Source: Brevibacillus panacihumi | GTDB lineage: Bacteria; Bacillota; Bacilli; Brevibacillales; Brevibacillaceae | Reading direction: 5' to 3' | DNA length: 64,000 bases | Assembly: GCF_003710985.1 (NCBI RefSeq) | Contig: NZ_RHHT01000051.1 | Coordinates: 1 to 64,000 of the forward strand | Shown here: positions 62,316 through 64,000 of the stretch, piece by piece | Numbering within the stretch: position 1 is the first letter of the stretch | How the letters are laid out: each line of letters opens with the position of its first letter | Position numbers and translations under genes: made by a program | The notes under the pieces: generated by a model | What the model saw: the letters and a program-made list of their open reading frames with translations, nothing else | Database searches by the model: none | What the model was told of the DNA's origin: nothing

Positions 62316-63560
62316 ATGAGGGAAGTCTTTGCCTATCCCGATTTTCGCAAGCTCTTTTTCTCCAATCTCTTTTCCGGATTCGGTCAAGGCATGACCATGA
62401 TAGGCATTGCCTGGTATCTCGTCGAAAAGACCGGATCTGCGCAGTTCCTCGGCTCTACCATGTTTACATCCGCGCTGCTGATGTTTTTTATCGGGCCTTA
62501 TATCGGGACGTTGATTGATCGTTTTTCCCGCAAAAACATGCTCCTGGCCGAAAATCTGATCGGCTTTCTCGTACTTGGGGTTCTTGCTTTATGGGGGTTC
62601 TGGGGCAGCTATTCGGAATGGATGCTGATCCTTATCTATCTGGTCACGACCTTCATGTACCAGATACACTACCCGACCCAATCCGCCCTCGTACAGGAGA
62701 GCTTCGAGCCGCGGCATTACAATAGCATCAACAGCTTGCTGGAGATCGAGGGACAGACCGCGTCCGTATTGTCCGGAGGGTTCGCGGGGATCATGCTCCA
62801 ATCCTACGGCCTGCATGTGGTCCTTATTTTTAATGCTTGCACCTACCTGTTTGCATTCTGTCTCTTGTCCACAATGAAATACACATTCAGCCTGGAAGGA
62901 GAAGCAGGCGCCAACCGGGGAGTGTCCTGGGTCAGACAACTGGGACAAAGCTGGTCCTACATTCGGGAGAAGCGCGGCTTCCTGACCTTTGGAATCGCCG
63001 CATTCATGCCCTTTATTGCGATAATGGCGATGAACCTGCTCAAACCGGTGTACATCAACCAGACGCTGCAAGCGGACGTCATCACCTTTTCCATGGCAGA
63101 AATGACCTACGCGTTCGGAGCGGTAGCAGCGGGTCTATTGATCATCTGGGTGGTGCAACGAGTAGGGGAATTCCAGGCGATGGTGGGCAATATTCTTGTA
63201 TTTGCGCTTGTGATCGTGGCGATGGTGGCGTTTCCTGCGGGTTGGGTTTTGATTGCGGCCTATGTCTTTTACGGATGGTGCAACGCATCCGTTCGTCTGA
63301 TTCGCCAAACGCTGTACATGTCGATGGTCCCGAGGCATATGATGGGGCGCGTAATGAGCTTCTTCAACTCGATTGGCATGATGATGCGGCTGATCCTGAT
63401 CGGATTCTTTACCCTGCTGATCGATCATACCGGGGCTGGCGCAGGATTTTTGATTTTGTCGGGACTTTTGCTTCTGGCAGCAGTGGGCGTGGTCGGGACC
63501 ATGCGCTATCTGCTGGCTGATGCGGAGCGCGCCAAGGAGTTGCAAATGAAAGAAGGATGA
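62316..63560 (+). CDS. MFS transporter
   Basis: 414 residues with about twelve membrane segments and the loop motif PYIGTLIDRFSRKNML between helices 2 and 3, close to the MFS_3/enterobactin-exporter-like group. ATG at 62316 was chosen for the upstream AGAGAGG; ATG 62307 and 62280 are alternatives. The element B lies directly upstream of its promoter. Substrate unknown. Confidence 0.85.
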   Translation: MREVFAYPDFRKLFFSNLFSGFGQGMTMIGIAWYLVEKTGSAQFLGSTMFTSALLMFFIGPYIGTLIDRFSRKNMLLAENLIGFLVLGVLALWGFWGSYSEWMLILIYLVTTFMYQIHYPTQSALVQESFEPRHYNSINSLLEIEGQTASVLSGGFAGIMLQSYGLHVVLIFNACTYLFAFCLLSTMKYTFSLEGEAGANRGVSWVRQLGQSWSYIREKRGFLTFGIAAFMPFIAIMAMNLLKPVYINQTLQADVITFSMAEMTYAFGAVAAGLLIIWVVQRVGEFQAMVGNILVFALVIVAMVAFPAGWVLIAAYVFYGWCNASVRLIRQTLYMSMVPRHMMGRVMSFFNSIGMMMRLILIGFFTLLIDHTGAGAGFLILSGLLLLAAVGVVGTMRYLLADAERAKELQMKEG

Positions 63561-63607
63561 TCGTACAATGAACGGAGCATACAGATAAGCGGAGTGTGGA
63601 GATCAAC

Positions 63608-64000
63608 ATGCAGGAAGTACGCATCAAACTGACAGCCAAGCATCTCGTAGACGGAAACGAGGAAGAGACGATCCACGACTACACGGGCCGTTATGTGGAG
63701 AAGGAGAACGCCTGGTATTTGACTTATCGGGAGCAGATGGAAGGAATCGGAGAAGTGGGCACCACTCTGCGGTTGGGAGAGAAAAGCGTGACGCTGGTGC
63801 GGCAAGGCCAGGTCTCAACTAGACAGCAGTTTGAAAAAGGGAAAAGCACCCATTCCGTCTATCGGAGTCCTTATGGTCCGTTTGATATGGAGACCCATAC
63901 CAACAAGCTGAGAATCCAGGTTCAGGATGGCATGCCGAGGAACGTGGAGATCGCCTATCAACTGTGGATGAGCGGGCAATACGCCGGCGAACATCGACTG
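63608..64000 (+). CDS. ywiB: YwiB-family beta-barrel protein (DUF1934), partial
   Basis: The window ends inside this gene; 131 codons are visible from ATG 63608 (behind GTGGAG). It starts MQEVRIKLTAKHLVDGNEEE and contains SVYRSPYGPFDMETHTNKL, the DUF1934 (YwiB) signature, a lipocalin-like small barrel of unknown function. In Bacillus ywiB lies before argS. Confidence 0.85.
   Translation, partial: MQEVRIKLTAKHLVDGNEEETIHDYTGRYVEKENAWYLTYREQMEGIGEVGTTLRLGEKSVTLVRQGQVSTRQQFEKGKSTHSVYRSPYGPFDMETHTNKLRIQVQDGMPRNVEIAYQLWMSGQYAGEHRL

Overview
The window reads as chromosome of an aerobic, spore-forming Bacillota of the Brevibacillus/Paenibacillus type. Evidence: Shine-Dalgarno sequences are strong and TTG/GTG starts are common. 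There is a YhcN/YlaJ-type spore lipoprotein and a bacillithiol gene (bshB2 with yojF). Two proteins carry S-layer homology domains. A right-hand block (ywfO, ywgA, ywhD, pbpG, speE, speB, ywiB) matches Bacillales families. The genus is an inference from gene content; no rRNA or tRNA gene is present.

Layout. 0.1-6.2 kb: a nucleoside ABC importer (nupNOPQ-like) followed by a sulfite-oxidase-like molybdoenzyme and a nucleoside phosphorylase. 6.2-8.8 kb (minus): a DinB-fold protein and a yojF-bshB2-WYL regulator operon. 8.9-15.4 kb: glpP, a HAD phosphatase and a full ugpC-A-E-B-Q set for uptake and hydrolysis of glycerophosphodiesters, preceded by a leader that can fold as a terminator. 15.4-22 kb: MBL hydrolase, SET protein, glnS, NTF2-like and DinB proteins, a LysR regulator and a spore lipoprotein. 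22-24.5 kb: a Tat-dependent two-subunit GMC dehydrogenase. 24.5-31.6 kb: aroC with a divergent LysR gene, then housekeeping genes (ung, thiN, a GNAT protein, an Fpg/Nei glycosylase, a THUMP-type methyltransferase). 31.7-39.4 kb: an SLH-DUF4855 surface protein, small membrane and zinc-ribbon proteins, an MFS exporter with an attenuator-like leader, an M29 aminopeptidase and an RluA-type synthase. 39.5-46 kb: a repeat element, a TetR-DUF4188 pair, and a TetR-MFP-RND efflux operon with two matching operators. 46-57.3 kb: ywfO-ywgA, then a cell-surface cluster (membrane thioredoxin, SLH protein, 1337-residue secreted protein, 929-residue PPC/LCAT lipase, small membrane protein, YwhD). 57.4-64 kb: pbpG (minus), speE-speB, a second repeat element, an MFS transporter and the start of ywiB.

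The best candidate for an undescribed system is the surface cluster at 48.1-56.7 kb. The 1337-residue secreted protein has exactly ten cysteines, and they fall into five pairs, four of them bracketing consecutive domains of about 90-120 residues. No cysteine is visible in the SLH protein or the lipase. The first gene of the cluster encodes a membrane-anchored thioredoxin with a CGYC site, which would fit a dedicated disulfide catalyst. A terminator-like hairpin that buries the ribosome-binding site of the lipase gene separates the two halves of the cluster. Other non-coding signals worth checking are a pair of related palindromic elements (39.5 and 62.0 kb), an MFS leader with a 9-codon open frame and a terminator, and the glpP leader.
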